Positions 8,920-18,162 of a DNA stretch of 64,000 nt are shown here, one piece after another. This DNA comes from DAIPKP01 sp964545875. Lineage in GTDB: Bacteria > Synergistota > Synergistia > Synergistales > Aminiphilaceae. Below the pieces are notes generated by a model. That model was not told where the DNA came from and did not search any database. It saw nothing but the letters and a program-made list of their open reading frames with translations. Position numbers and translations under genes: made by a program. Where the stretch lies: positions 496,001 through 560,000 of the forward strand of contig CAZJHH010000001.1 of assembly GCA_964545875.1 (NCBI GenBank), in the 5' to 3' direction. Every line of letters begins with the position of its first letter. Positions within the stretch are counted from its first letter, which is position 1.

Positions 8920-9921
8920 TCAATATCGAATTCGGGGGTCCAGAAAGGCGTACAGAACGTCCACTCCGAGATTGACCACGATGAAAAGGGCGGAAACCAT
9001 GAGGGTGCCTCCCGAAATAACCGCATAATCCCGGGCAAGAATGCCCTGAAGAAGCCAGGTACCCACTCCGGGCCAGGAAAAGACGGATTCCGTCAGAATG
9101 GCTCCTCCCATGAGCGTTCCGAACTGGAGCCCCAGAACGGTGATAATCGGAATGGATGCGTTTTTAAAGGCGTGTACTCCCAGAATTTTCCACGTTCCGA
9201 CACCCTTGGCTCGTGCGGTCCGGACGTAATCCTGATTGAGAGCTTCGAGCATGGAAGATCGCGTCATACGTGCGATGGTTGCCATGGGAACCGTGGCGAG
9301 GCAGAAGGAGGGCATCACGAGGTGGGCCAGAGCGTCCCGGAAGGCGTGCCAGTCTCCCGCCAGAATCGTGTCGATACAGTAAAAACCGGTAACGGGAACC
9401 AATGTCAGAGTGGCGGTGATGCGTCCCGACGTGGGAAGCCACCCGAGATGGAGGCTGAAGAAGATGATCAGGAGAAATCCGAGCCAGTAGATGGGCATGG
9501 AAACCCCGAGAAGAGCTCCCATGGTGGAAAGATAGTCGAAAAGGCTGTTCTGCTTCCATGCGGCGAGAAACCCGATGAGAGTACCCAGAATCACCGCGAT
9601 GAGAAGGGCGAAAACCGAAAGCTCCATGGTGGCGGTAAGCTTGGCTTTGATTTCCTCAATTACCGGTGTTCCCGACATGAGGGATTCTCCCAAATCTCCT
9701 CTGGCGAGATTGCCTAAAAAGATACCGTATCGGGTATACCAGGGGTTATGGAGCCCCATGTCGGTACGAAGTTTTTCAAGGGCCTCGGGGGTGGCATGGT
9801 CTCCCAGAATGATTTCCGCAGGATCTCCGGGAATGCTTTCTATCATGAGGAAAATAAGGAGGGAAAGCACGAGAAGCACCGGGATGACGAGACAGAAGCG
9901 TCGAAGTAAATATTTTTTCAC
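8920..9921 (-). CDS. dppB: Peptide ABC transporter permease, DppB type
   Basis: An inner-membrane permease of 333 residues. The start MKKYLLRRFCLVIPVLLVLSLLIF and the motif SIPGDPAEIILGD are the N-terminal signature of DppB/OppB proteins. The EAA loop is seen in TARAKGVGTWKILGVHAFKN, and the protein ends DVLYAFLDPRIRY, the usual DppB terminus. It follows the binding-protein gene after a hairpin-containing gap of about 100 bases and overlaps nothing. Substrate is probably di- or oligopeptides. Confidence 0.93.
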   Translation of the reverse strand: MKKYLLRRFCLVIPVLLVLSLLIFLMIESIPGDPAEIILGDHATPEALEKLRTDMGLHNPWYTRYGIFLGNLARGDLGESLMSGTPVIEEIKAKLTATMELSVFALLIAVILGTLIGFLAAWKQNSLFDYLSTMGALLGVSMPIYWLGFLLIIFFSLHLGWLPTSGRITATLTLVPVTGFYCIDTILAGDWHAFRDALAHLVMPSFCLATVPMATIARMTRSSMLEALNQDYVRTARAKGVGTWKILGVHAFKNASIPIITVLGLQFGTLMGGAILTESVFSWPGVGTWLLQGILARDYAVISGGTLMVSALFIVVNLGVDVLYAFLDPRIRY

Positions 9922-9957
9922 CTTTTCACCCCCTCGTTTCGACGTTTTGAAGAAGAA

Positions 9958-9988
9958 GCGCGGGCAGCTTTTGCGGTGCTCCCCGCGC
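9958..9988 (-). terminator. Hairpin between the binding protein and permease genes
   Basis: GCGCGGG and CCCGCGC form the outer stem of a GC-rich hairpin located 31 bases after the binding-protein stop. On the minus strand it is followed by TTCTTCTTC rather than a clean U tract. It probably stabilises the binding-protein mRNA or attenuates read-through into dppB. Confidence 0.5.
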
Positions 9989-10019
9989 GTGAATGATTTT
10001 GTTTTTCGGAGCCCAAACC

Positions 10020-11600
10020 TCAGGGTTTCAGATCGACCTCACAATAGGAGTTGCTTCCGGTGGGGAGGAAGGTAAAGTTTGCAACCTTCTCGTTCACGAG
10101 AACCATGTTAAAACCGTGAGCCAGAGGAATGGCGGGAACGTCTTGATGGAAAATTTCCTGGGCCTTTTTATAGAGAGCGCTTCTTTTGGCCACGTCCGAT
10201 TCTTTCTGGGCTTCCATCATGAGCTCGTGATACTCTTCGCCCGTGTAATTGGAGTAGTTTTGGGCGCTTCCCTTGACGGTGTTGTCCTTATCGAAGAGAA
10301 CGTAGAGGAAATTGTCCGGATCTCCGTTATCCCCCATCCAGCCGCAGAGGCACATGGGGTGTTCCAGGTTGTGGAGCTTGGAAAGATAGGTTCCCCAATC
10401 GAAGGTAACGAGGCTCACCTTGATTCCCACCCGGGCGAGATCCCGCTGAATCACCTGGGCCACATGTTTGCTGTTGGGCATATAGGGGCGTGAGACCGGC
10501 ATGTACCAGAGCTCCGTCTCGAAACCTTCGGGATATCCCGCCTCCGCGAGGAGTTCTTTTGCCCTCTCCAGGTCGTACTCGTAATCCACGATATCCTCGT
10601 TATACCCCCAGAGAGAATCGGGAATGATGTTTTTCGCGGGTTTTCCCATGTTCTGGAAGATTTCCTGAACGATCTGACTCTTGTCGATGCAGTGGGCGAT
10701 GGCAAGGCGTACTTTCCGGTTGTTCAGGGGTTCTACCGTAGTGTTCATGGCCAGATACCCCGTGTTCATGCCGATGTTCGCCACTACTTTGATGTCGCTG
10801 CGCTTTTTCTCTTTCAGAATTTTGATGGTCTCCGGAGTGATGCCCCCCATGCCGGTAATTTCTCCCGCCATGAGAGCCATGAGCCGAGCGGTATCATCCG
10901 GAATAACCCGGAAGATGAGCTTGTCCAGATAGGGGCCCCCCTTTCCGCCCCAGTAGTTCTTGTTGGCTTCGAGAAGAATAATGTCGTTTTTCCGCCATTC
11001 CACGAACCGGAAAGGGCCGGTGCCCACGGGATGTGTGCGGAAATAGGCCACTCCCTTTTCCGTCATGGCGGTGGGAGAAACTATCCGCCCGGGATAGCAG
11101 GCAAGATTGGAAAGAAAGGGGGCGTAGGGTTCGGTGAGCTTGATATCCACCGTATAGTCGTCCACTTTCCTGGTGTACTCCACGTTGGAGAACATGTAAT
11201 CCCAGTACACGAATTTGCCCTCATGAGCGGGGTGCTCCTTGTCCCGCTGGCGTTCGAAATTGAAAACCACCGCATCCGCATTGAAGGGAGTATCATCGTG
11301 AAAATGTACATCCTCTCTGAGAAGGAAGGTCCATGTCAGTCCGTCCTCCGACGTTTCCCAACTCGTGGCGAGGGCGGGAATGATTTCGGTGGAATCGTCT
11401 CTGAAGGTTACCAGGTTGTCGAAAATCTGCTGAGAAACACCGTTGGAAGGACCGTCCGTGGAATCGTGAGGGTCCAGGGTAAGGGAGTCCGTCGCACGTC
11501 CCTCCACAAAAACTTTTTCCGCTTCCGCTGCGGCCCCCCAGCATAGAAGCGTTACCGCCATCCATCCTGCCAGAATCATGCACATACTTTTCCGCACCAT
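10020..11600 (-). CDS. Peptide-binding protein of ABC importer (SBP family 5)
   Basis: An extracytoplasmic peptide-binding protein of 526 residues. The start MVRKSMCMILAGWMAVTLLCWGAAAEA is a signal peptide that probably ends at AAA or AEA; there is no clear lipobox before the mature end, so a soluble periplasmic protein is likely. Family 5 motifs include DSLTLDPHD, ATSWETSEDGLTWTFLLREDVHFHD and PVGTGPFRFVEW. It heads the operon with the DppB, DppC and fused ATPase genes. The ATG at 11600 was chosen for GAGGAGG 5-6 bases upstream and the signal peptide; the frame upstream is spurious. Confidence 0.92.
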   Translation of the reverse strand: MVRKSMCMILAGWMAVTLLCWGAAAEAEKVFVEGRATDSLTLDPHDSTDGPSNGVSQQIFDNLVTFRDDSTEIIPALATSWETSEDGLTWTFLLREDVHFHDDTPFNADAVVFNFERQRDKEHPAHEGKFVYWDYMFSNVEYTRKVDDYTVDIKLTEPYAPFLSNLACYPGRIVSPTAMTEKGVAYFRTHPVGTGPFRFVEWRKNDIILLEANKNYWGGKGGPYLDKLIFRVIPDDTARLMALMAGEITGMGGITPETIKILKEKKRSDIKVVANIGMNTGYLAMNTTVEPLNNRKVRLAIAHCIDKSQIVQEIFQNMGKPAKNIIPDSLWGYNEDIVDYEYDLERAKELLAEAGYPEGFETELWYMPVSRPYMPNSKHVAQVIQRDLARVGIKVSLVTFDWGTYLSKLHNLEHPMCLCGWMGDNGDPDNFLYVLFDKDNTVKGSAQNYSNYTGEEYHELMMEAQKESDVAKRSALYKKAQEIFHQDVPAIPLAHGFNMVLVNEKVANFTFLPTGSNSYCEVDLKP

Positions 11601-11952
11601 AGTTCCTCCTCTCTGAAAATACGATACCTGCACCATGAGAAAAGCGGAGATCCCTTTGCCTCCATGCCCCTGCAGGGAAGGGCACGGAGCTCGTACAAGG
11701 TTTGTCGGATGTGCCGTATGGAAAAATTGGGATCTCCCTTTGTATATTTGTATGATAAAAAAAAGGCCCTTTCCTGGACATGCTATACGTTCTGACTTTT
11801 TGGACCGAAACCCGTTCTTTGACCTTCGGGGATGGTACAATTTTGGAATATTTATGCAGCCTGGGAAGCTATAATATGGACTGGTTTTCGGAGCATTCGG
11901 AAAGACGGATGTTTTCTCCGAAAGGACAAACACGAAAAAGGAGCGGATATGC
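11601..11952. other. Divergent intergenic region between SBP and htpG
   Basis: About 350 AT-richer bases. For htpG there is a TATAAT at 11870-11875 and a TACAAT at 11836-11841, but neither has a -35 at a standard spacing. No CIRCE heat-shock operator was found. No clear minus-strand promoter was found for the SBP gene. Confidence 0.3.
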
Positions 11953-13845
11953 ATGGCAGAGAAAGAGACCTTTGCGTTCAAGAGCGAGGGAAAGCAGCTT
12001 CTGGATCTTATGATCCATTCCATCTATTCCAACAAGGATATCTTTCTCCGGGAGCTCATCTCCAACGGTTCCGACGCCCTGGACAAGCTTCGTCTCGAAG
12101 GGCTGGGCAACGAGAATCTCCGGGCTTTCACGGAAGATCTGCACATTCGTCTTGAGGTGGATAGGGAAAAGCGGATTCTCTGGGTATGGGACAACGGCAT
12201 CGGCATGACTCGCCAGGAAATCATCGACTTCATTGGCACCATCGCCAAGTCCGGCACAAAGGAGTTTCTTGCCCTTATGGAGAGCCGGGAAGAGAAGGAG
12301 CTTTCTCCGGAGCTCATCGGACAGTTCGGAGTAGGGTTCTATTCCAGCTTCATGGTGGCAGACCGGGTGGAGCTGGTGAGCCGCAAGGCGGGAGAGGAAA
12401 AGGCCTGGCGATGGGAATCCTCCGGAGACGGTACCTACAGCCTGGAGGAGTCCTCCCGGGAGGCTCCGGGAACCACGGTGATACTGCATCTCAAGAAGGC
12501 GGACGAAGAGGAGAGCATGAAGGACTATGCGGATCCCTTCGTGCTTCGAAGCATCGTCACCAAGTACTCGGATTACGTCTCCTGGCCCATCCGCATGAAG
12601 GGAGAGGGGGAGGATCCGGAGGACGAGGTGCTCAACTCTCGGAAGGCCCTCTGGATGCGCCCGGAGAGCGAGGTCTCCGGAGAGGAGTACGCCGAGTTCT
12701 ATCACCATATCAGCCACGACTGGGGAGATCCCTGGGAGCGGATACTTTACTCCGTGGAGGGAACCACATCCTTCCGGGGGCTTCTCTTCATTCCTCAAAA
12801 GGCTCCCATGGATCTCTTTATCCGGGAGGCGGAACGGGGAATTTCGTTGTATATCCGGCGCGTTTTCATTATGCAGGATTGCAAGGAGCTCATTCCCGAA
12901 TATCTGCGTTTTCTCCGGGGAGTGGTGGATGCGGAGGATCTCTCCCTCAACATATCCCGGGAGATTTTGCAGCAGGATCGGCATATCCGCATCATCCGGC
13001 GCAGCATTACCCGGAAGGTGCTGGATGTTCTCAAAAACATTCTTGCCTCGGACCGTTCGCGGTACGAGGAGTTCTGGAGGGAGTTCGGCCAGGTTCTCAA
13101 GGAAGGGCTGGTGCACGACGAAAAGAATCGGGAGGCTCTTCTGGGGCTTGCCCTTTTCGAATCCAGCAGCCAGGAAGGGCTGGTGACTCTGGAGGAGTAT
13201 CTGGGGCGCATGCGGGAAGGCCAGGAGGAGATCTATTTCCTCGGAGGGGAACGTAAAGAGGCCCTGGTTTCCTCTCCCCACCTGGAGGCCTTCCGGAAAA
13301 AGGGGTACGAGGTGCTTCTGCTTTCTCATCCCGTGGATCAGGTGTGGACCCAAACCTTTCCGGAATTTCAGGGAAAGAAGTTCGTCGCCGCAGGCAAGGG
13401 GGATGTGGAACTGGGCACTCCCGAGGAGCGGGAAGAGGAAAGACGGGAGAGGGAATCCCAAAAGGAAAGCTATGCCCCTCTCTTTGCCAAGATGCAGGAT
13501 TGCCTGGAGGATCGGGTCAAAGAGGTGCGGCTCTCCTCCCGATTGGTGGATTCTCCCGCATGCCTGGTGGGGGATACCCACGATATGACCCCCCAGCTGG
13601 AGCGGATGCTCGCCGCCATGGGACAGAAACTTCCCAAGGTAAAGCGCATTCTGGAGCTCAATCCGGAGCATCCTACGGTGAAGGGGCTTCTGCGGCACCT
13701 GGAGGACGAGGCCTTTTCGGAGTATGCCGAGGTTCTTTATGGAGAGGCTCTTCTTGCGGAGGGAGAACAGCTTGAGGATCCTGGTTCCTTCAGCCGCAGC
13801 GTCTCTCGCCTGTTGAGCCGTATTTTGGGGGAGGTCTCATCCTGA
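11953..13845 (+). CDS. htpG: Chaperone HtpG (Hsp90)
   Basis: The bacterial Hsp90, an ATP-dependent cytoplasmic chaperone dimer, 630 residues as expected. The N-terminal GHKL ATPase domain shows SNKDIFLRELISNGSDALDK (catalytic Glu and N box), DNGIGM and GTIAKSGT, plus IGQFGVGFYS, the lid glycine motif. The middle domain contains the conserved arginine loop (NISREILQQDRHIRIIRRSI). The C-terminal dimerisation region lacks the eukaryotic MEEVD tail. AGGAG lies about 10 bases before the ATG. The stop lies within the start region of the following helicase gene. Confidence 0.96.
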   Translation: MAEKETFAFKSEGKQLLDLMIHSIYSNKDIFLRELISNGSDALDKLRLEGLGNENLRAFTEDLHIRLEVDREKRILWVWDNGIGMTRQEIIDFIGTIAKSGTKEFLALMESREEKELSPELIGQFGVGFYSSFMVADRVELVSRKAGEEKAWRWESSGDGTYSLEESSREAPGTTVILHLKKADEEESMKDYADPFVLRSIVTKYSDYVSWPIRMKGEGEDPEDEVLNSRKALWMRPESEVSGEEYAEFYHHISHDWGDPWERILYSVEGTTSFRGLLFIPQKAPMDLFIREAERGISLYIRRVFIMQDCKELIPEYLRFLRGVVDAEDLSLNISREILQQDRHIRIIRRSITRKVLDVLKNILASDRSRYEEFWREFGQVLKEGLVHDEKNREALLGLALFESSSQEGLVTLEEYLGRMREGQEEIYFLGGERKEALVSSPHLEAFRKKGYEVLLLSHPVDQVWTQTFPEFQGKKFVAAGKGDVELGTPEEREEERRERESQKESYAPLFAKMQDCLEDRVKEVRLSSRLVDSPACLVGDTHDMTPQLERMLAAMGQKLPKVKRILELNPEHPTVKGLLRHLEDEAFSEYAEVLYGEALLAEGEQLEDPGSFSRSVSRLLSRILGEVSS

Positions 13846-15464
13846 AGGGGCAGGAGCACTTTCAGGAGGAAAAAAGGGAGGGCTGTGCTCCTCCCGCTCC
13901 CTATCCCTGGCAGGAGGAGGCGGTGGAAGCCCTCTGGAACCGGAGCGGAGTTCTTTCGGCTCCCACGGGATCCGGCAAAACCTGGGTGGCCTACCGGTGG
14001 GCCCATCTCCTGAATGCTTCGGGAATGCCGGGACATCCTCGGGAGCGGGTTATCTTCACCGCCCCCATCAAGGCTCTCTCCAACGAACGGTATCTCGACT
14101 TGCGCAAGATGGGGCTGGACGTGGGAATCGAAACGGGGGATTTCAAGAAAAACGCCGATGCTCCGGTGCTCTGCTGTACCCAGGAGATCTACACCCTCAA
14201 GTACGCGGGAAGACGAAACATCCGCCTGGTGGTGGACGAATTTCACTATATATTTTCGGATCCCCCCCGGGCCCGGACCTATATGGACGGATTGCGTCTC
14301 ACGGATCCCGAGGTGCCTCTGCTTATGATGTCCGCCACCTTCGGGGATGCTCCCCGGGTGCAGTCTTATCTGGAAAGGGTGCTGCAAAGGCCCTTTACGC
14401 TTTTCGAAAGCCATGCCCGGATTACCGAGCTGACCTTTTCGAAAAAGCCCGTCTCGCATCCCGCGGACATCCGAAACGCCCTGGTCTTTCTCTTTTCCCG
14501 CCAGGGAGTGGAGGAGATGGCGGAGCAGACCGCCCTCTGCCGGGAGCGGCTTCCCCGGGAGAAGATAGATCGGATTCGTTCCATCGGAAGCATCCTGGGG
14601 GTGAAGAAAATTCCCGCATCCCTTTTCTCGGGAGTGGGGCTCTATCACGGCAGTCTGCTTCCCCGGGAAAAACTCCTGGTGGAGACCGCCTTTCGGGAGC
14701 GTCTCCTCGATGTGGTGGTAGGCACCGATGCCCTTGCCCTGGGGGTGAACCTTCCTGCGGAGTATGTCATCTTTGCTCAGCTTGCTTCATACCACGACGA
14801 CGCTCCCATTTCGAAAAATCACTTTCTACAGATGGCCGGCCGGGCGGGGCGTAAGGGACTCTACGATCGGGGATACGTTACCTGGTTCGATCGGAGCCCT
14901 TGGGAGAACCGATTCTACGATACGGGGGAGCTTTACGGACAACTTCTTGACAAGCCTTCGGAGCCTGCCACCATAGATCTCTATCCGTCCTACGGCGGGC
15001 TTCTTCGGGAGGAACGTACCCTCGAGGCGGAATCCCGGATGGTGGCGGAGTATTCCCTTCCTCAGAGGGACTACTGGGATGTGCTTCGGGAAATTCGTTC
15101 GGTGCTCCGCAAGGTGGGAAACCTCTCGAAACGCTTGGTAAAGCCGCACCTTCGCAAGAAATACCGGGACATTCTCGGAGAGATCTGGTTTGACGAGATG
15201 GAGCTGGAGCAGAATATGAAAATGGCCCGGCTTTTCTGCCTTCAGGAGATGCCTCACGCTCTCACGGCGGTGCGCCTTCTCGAATCCTACGAGCGAAATC
15301 GCCTCCAGGCGCTGCTCCGGGTGAAGCGGCTCGCCAATGCCCTTCCCCGGGGATACGGTTTTCAGGGTATGTCGGTGCTCGAAAAGGAGATCCGCCGGGA
15401 AGACGCCACGGTGTTTACCTTCGAAGAGCGCCTTCGGGAAATCGAGGAAAGCCGCTCCTTCTGA
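13842..15464 (+). CDS. DExH-box helicase, Ski2/SUV3-like
   Basis: An RNA or DNA helicase of superfamily 2, about 540 residues from the proposed start. It has a Q-motif-like APYPWQEEAVEAL, Walker A SAPTGSGKT, motif II VVDEFHYIF, motif III MSATFG and motif VI QMAGRAGRKG. The C-terminal region resembles a short helical Ski2-type extension. No ATG, GTG or TTG is found where the protein should begin: the only such codon, GTG at 13923, would remove the Q motif. A GGGGGAGG ribosome site at 13827-13834 sits before a CTG at 13842 that overlaps the htpG stop (ATCCTGA). The start is therefore uncertain, but the reading frame from the Q motif onward is secure. Confidence 0.85.
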   Translation: MKGQEHFQEEKREGCAPPAPYPWQEEAVEALWNRSGVLSAPTGSGKTWVAYRWAHLLNASGMPGHPRERVIFTAPIKALSNERYLDLRKMGLDVGIETGDFKKNADAPVLCCTQEIYTLKYAGRRNIRLVVDEFHYIFSDPPRARTYMDGLRLTDPEVPLLMMSATFGDAPRVQSYLERVLQRPFTLFESHARITELTFSKKPVSHPADIRNALVFLFSRQGVEEMAEQTALCRERLPREKIDRIRSIGSILGVKKIPASLFSGVGLYHGSLLPREKLLVETAFRERLLDVVVGTDALALGVNLPAEYVIFAQLASYHDDAPISKNHFLQMAGRAGRKGLYDRGYVTWFDRSPWENRFYDTGELYGQLLDKPSEPATIDLYPSYGGLLREERTLEAESRMVAEYSLPQRDYWDVLREIRSVLRKVGNLSKRLVKPHLRKKYRDILGEIWFDEMELEQNMKMARLFCLQEMPHALTAVRLLESYERNRLQALLRVKRLANALPRGYGFQGMSVLEKEIRREDATVFTFEERLREIEESRSF

Positions 15465-15488
15465 GCATTTGCTCCGGAGCGGCTTTTC
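15451..15488 (+). terminator. Terminator overlapping the helicase stop codon
   Basis: GCCGCTCC (15451-15458) pairs with GGAGCGGC (15476-15483), with an inner GAGC/GCTC pairing, followed by TTTT. The left arm lies in the last codons of the helicase gene. Confidence 0.7.
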
Positions 15489-15522
15489 GGGTTGCGTACG
15501 GTATTCCGGAGTTTTCGGATCC

Positions 15523-16515
15523 TCAGGAACGTTCTTCCCGAAGAAGCTCTTCTTCAAACTGCACCAGCTTTTCCCGGTGCCGGGCATCCAGGTTTTGAAG
15601 CAGCTTCGTTCGGCATTCCCGGGCGAGCTCTTCCCGGCTCCGGGAATTTCTTTTTTTCGATTCCGTCCAGCTCAGGCCTTTTTTCTTTCCCAGCCGGATA
15701 TCGAGATCGCAGAGCCGGGAACCGTCTTCGGCATACTCCAGCCCCATAAGAATTTCCTTGATCTCTTCGGGGAGAAGGAAGGTGAAAAGCCGGATCCGAT
15801 ACGCCTGGAGGGGAAGGAGCACCCGGCCATAGTCTTTCTCCCAGGATTCCCCGAGAACGAGCCCCACTCCGAGATCCATGAGAACCATCATTACCCGCTT
15901 GTATTGGAGAAGGTAGCGTTCGTACTTGTCGTAGATCATGATGTTCACTTCATGCCAATCCCGGTTTTCCATCCCCTGGTTGACGTACTCCAGAGCCCGG
16001 GCCCGGAGCTGCTGGTAGAGGGTGGTGTACGGCACGGGGATATCCAGAGCCTGGGGATAAAATTCTTCCGGTGCAATGTTGCGGTTGAGTCGGGAGGGGG
16101 TAAAGCATACTCCCACTCCCCGGAGCTCCGACCGATGGGCGGCGACCTTCTCCAGAGGCACCAGGGTTCCCGCAAAGTCCTCCCGGATCTGATCCACCAC
16201 CTTGGGGAGATTTCCCGGAACCCTCATGAGAATTATTCGGGGGAGGAGGCGCACCTGTTCAACGCCTTCTTTTTTCCCCTGGTTTATGAGAAGGGCCAGA
16301 ATTTCCTCCGGGGATGCCTGGGGCAGGAGATATCCCTCATCCCGCTCCCTTCCTCCGGGGAGAATGATTACCGTATCTCCCGCCGTGGCGGTTCCCAGAA
16401 GACAGGGGAGCTTGTTTTTCGTTACGGTCCACTGGGATCGGGCAAGAGAAACGAGAAGCTGTTCGGGCATGTCTATTTCCATAACCCGGCAAGTGCCCCG
16501 AAGAAGGGGAAGCAT
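15523..16515 (-). CDS. Conserved-looking protein of unknown function
   Basis: A 330-residue, probably soluble protein with no family I recognise. The sequence is well structured, with alternating hydrophobic segments (RVMEIDMPEQLLVSLARSQW, DTVIILPGG). The C-terminus is highly charged and helical (KKRNSRSREELARECRTKLL, then LVQFEEELLREERS), likely a coiled coil. No signal peptide or membrane segment is evident. The ATG at 16515 was chosen for AGGAG 9 bases upstream. It is the last gene of a minus-strand unit with the phosphoesterase-like and membrane sensor-like genes, which suggests a shared process. Confidence 0.7.
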   Translation of the reverse strand: MLPLLRGTCRVMEIDMPEQLLVSLARSQWTVTKNKLPCLLGTATAGDTVIILPGGRERDEGYLLPQASPEEILALLINQGKKEGVEQVRLLPRIILMRVPGNLPKVVDQIREDFAGTLVPLEKVAAHRSELRGVGVCFTPSRLNRNIAPEEFYPQALDIPVPYTTLYQQLRARALEYVNQGMENRDWHEVNIMIYDKYERYLLQYKRVMMVLMDLGVGLVLGESWEKDYGRVLLPLQAYRIRLFTFLLPEEIKEILMGLEYAEDGSRLCDLDIRLGKKKGLSWTESKKRNSRSREELARECRTKLLQNLDARHREKLVQFEEELLREERS

Positions 16516-16555
16516 GAGGTTCAACTCCTTTCTGTATTTCCAAAGATGCGCAGGC

Positions 16556-17212
16556 TTACAAGCCGATGCGGAACTTTCTGGAGCGGGCATGGCGCACGTA
16601 GGAAGGGTAGTCGAAAAAGCGCCACTCTCCGGTGCGCAGATTGCAGCAGTGAATTTTTTCCAGGCCGTTGCGGCATAAATCCGCTATCTTTTCGGGAGGG
16701 GAAGCGTCGTTGTGGCCGTAAAGATAGAAATCGGCCCTTCTCTCAGGGAGATCTTCCACCCGATGACTTATGCCGAAAGTGACTCCTTCCAGAGAAAGAA
16801 TTCTGCTTTTGGCGAAGAGTGTGCTTTGAGGAAAGGCCCGGGCCGCCTCCTGGAGGTTGTCGTGGTTTCCGAGAACGATGTAGGTGCGGGGGGAATCCAG
16901 AAAGCTTCCGAGGGTGTGAACGCGCCGCCGGTAGAGAGGAAGATCCTCCGGAGAGAGGTCGATTTTCACGTTGTCTGCCAGATCGCCGGTATGGATGATC
17001 GCCCGGGGAGCGAGAAGCCGAATCAATTGCTTCAGAGGACGGTAGAAGCTTACGGGAGTATCCGAGACGTGGAGAAGCCATGGATCTCTCATAAGCCGCA
17101 TTTCCCGAAGGGATTGCGCCTCCCCTCCGGGAAAGGGCAGGAGCGGAGCGATCTTCGAGGGAGCGTGATACATCCAGGCGTACACTCTTTCCAGGGAAAA
17201 GGGGGGCTTCAT
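16556..17212 (-). CDS. Metallophosphoesterase-like protein with altered metal site
   Basis: A 218-residue protein with the calcineurin-like fold. Present are GD at 76-77 (IHTGDLADN) and GNHD at 115-118 (VLGNHDN). The first motif, normally DxH, reads HVSDTPVS (Asp51, no His), and the usual GHxH near the C-terminus reads GHND (166-169). Two of the standard metal ligands thus look replaced, so activity may be altered or lost. The ATG overlaps the stop of the upstream membrane protein (ATGA), a sign of translational coupling. The cysteine pair in KIHCCNL is unusual for the family. Confidence 0.65.
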   Translation of the reverse strand: MKPPFSLERVYAWMYHAPSKIAPLLPFPGGEAQSLREMRLMRDPWLLHVSDTPVSFYRPLKQLIRLLAPRAIIHTGDLADNVKIDLSPEDLPLYRRRVHTLGSFLDSPRTYIVLGNHDNLQEAARAFPQSTLFAKSRILSLEGVTFGISHRVEDLPERRADFYLYGHNDASPPEKIADLCRNGLEKIHCCNLRTGEWRFFDYPSYVRHARSRKFRIGL

Positions 17213-18162
17213 GAAGGATTTCCTTCCGAGGAAGCGTCCCTTTGTTCTTCGAGAAGGCGTATCTTTTTTCCCATCTCCCGAATATACTGTTCCATCTCGA
17301 TCTTGTGCTGCCGGAGGAGGCAGAGCTCTTCGATGAGCCGGGTGTTGTTCTCCTCCAGGCTTTCCATGTTCTTTTCCTGCCGGGAAATTTCCTGGTACGT
17401 GTAGCCCAGGAGCTGCTGAAGGGATGCCGAGAGCTGCCCGATTTCGTCTTTGCGTTGCAGAAGTCTGTTGTTTTCCGGGAGGACATGTTCGAAGCAATCC
17501 TCCAGGGCGGCGGCATTTTCTTTTATCCCTATTCTTGCCTGGTGCCGCCACCGGGAAAGGGTGTTTTTCCCCATGAAAGAATCCAGATCCTGCCGGATCT
17601 TGCGAAGAGGATGCCCGAGAAGGCCATGAAGAAGCAGCAGGAGAAGGAGTGTCAGAAAAGCAGCAAGAAAAGAAAGGGTATAGAAAAGGGTGGTGCGGAA
17701 GAGGCGGGTTTGTTGCTGTGAAGGAGTGATGTCAACATAGGTCTCCACGCGTCCCTCGAAAACTCCTTCGTGAAAAAGACTGTTGTTGATGGAGTAGCTT
17801 TCCCGGGGAAGGGTGGATCGGAAGAAAAGGAGATCCCCAAGGGGAAGAAAATCTCCCGCTTCGGTTCGCCGTATGCTGGCTATAACGGTCCCCTGGGGAT
17901 CATAGAGGACGATTCCCAGGAGGCTGGGGTTGTTCATGTAGGCGTGGAAAACTTTCTCGATCTGCGCAGTGTTCCGATGCCGCACGCAATGTTCCAGCAC
18001 CGCCCCGAGTCTCTGCACGTTCCGGGTTACTTCGGTACGGGCGCTATACACCAAAGCCTTCCGTAGCTGCTTCTCCGTGAAGAGGGCAAAGGGAATGGCG
18101 GTAATGCCGAAAAGGATTGCCATGAGTGGCGCTAAGAGAAAGAGAAAACTTTTCGGGCGCAT
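17209..18162 (-). CDS. Membrane sensor-like protein with coiled-coil tail
   Basis: A 317-residue protein with a membrane helix at about residues 5-27 and a second, very hydrophobic helix near 157-185 (LFYTLSFLAAFLTLLLLLLL). The region between would be periplasmic and contains a PAS/Cache-like stretch (LGIVLYDPQGTVIASIRR). After the second helix comes a HAMP-like linker (HPLRKIRQDLDSF) and a long coiled coil to the end. There is no kinase, cyclase or methyl-accepting output domain. Its stop overlaps the start of the phosphoesterase-like gene, so the two probably work together. AAGGAG lies about 10 bases before the ATG at 18162. Confidence 0.65.
   Translation of the reverse strand: MRPKSFLFLLAPLMAILFGITAIPFALFTEKQLRKALVYSARTEVTRNVQRLGAVLEHCVRHRNTAQIEKVFHAYMNNPSLLGIVLYDPQGTVIASIRRTEAGDFLPLGDLLFFRSTLPRESYSINNSLFHEGVFEGRVETYVDITPSQQQTRLFRTTLFYTLSFLAAFLTLLLLLLLHGLLGHPLRKIRQDLDSFMGKNTLSRWRHQARIGIKENAAALEDCFEHVLPENNRLLQRKDEIGQLSASLQQLLGYTYQEISRQEKNMESLEENNTRLIEELCLLRQHKIEMEQYIREMGKKIRLLEEQRDASSEGNPS

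Noticed and set aside
11819..11841. TTGACC and TACAAT upstream of htpG as a promoter
   Set aside because: The spacing is only 11 bases, too short for a sigma-70-type promoter.
11869..13698. A 609-codon open frame on the minus strand
   Set aside because: It is antisense to htpG and has no recognisable protein features.
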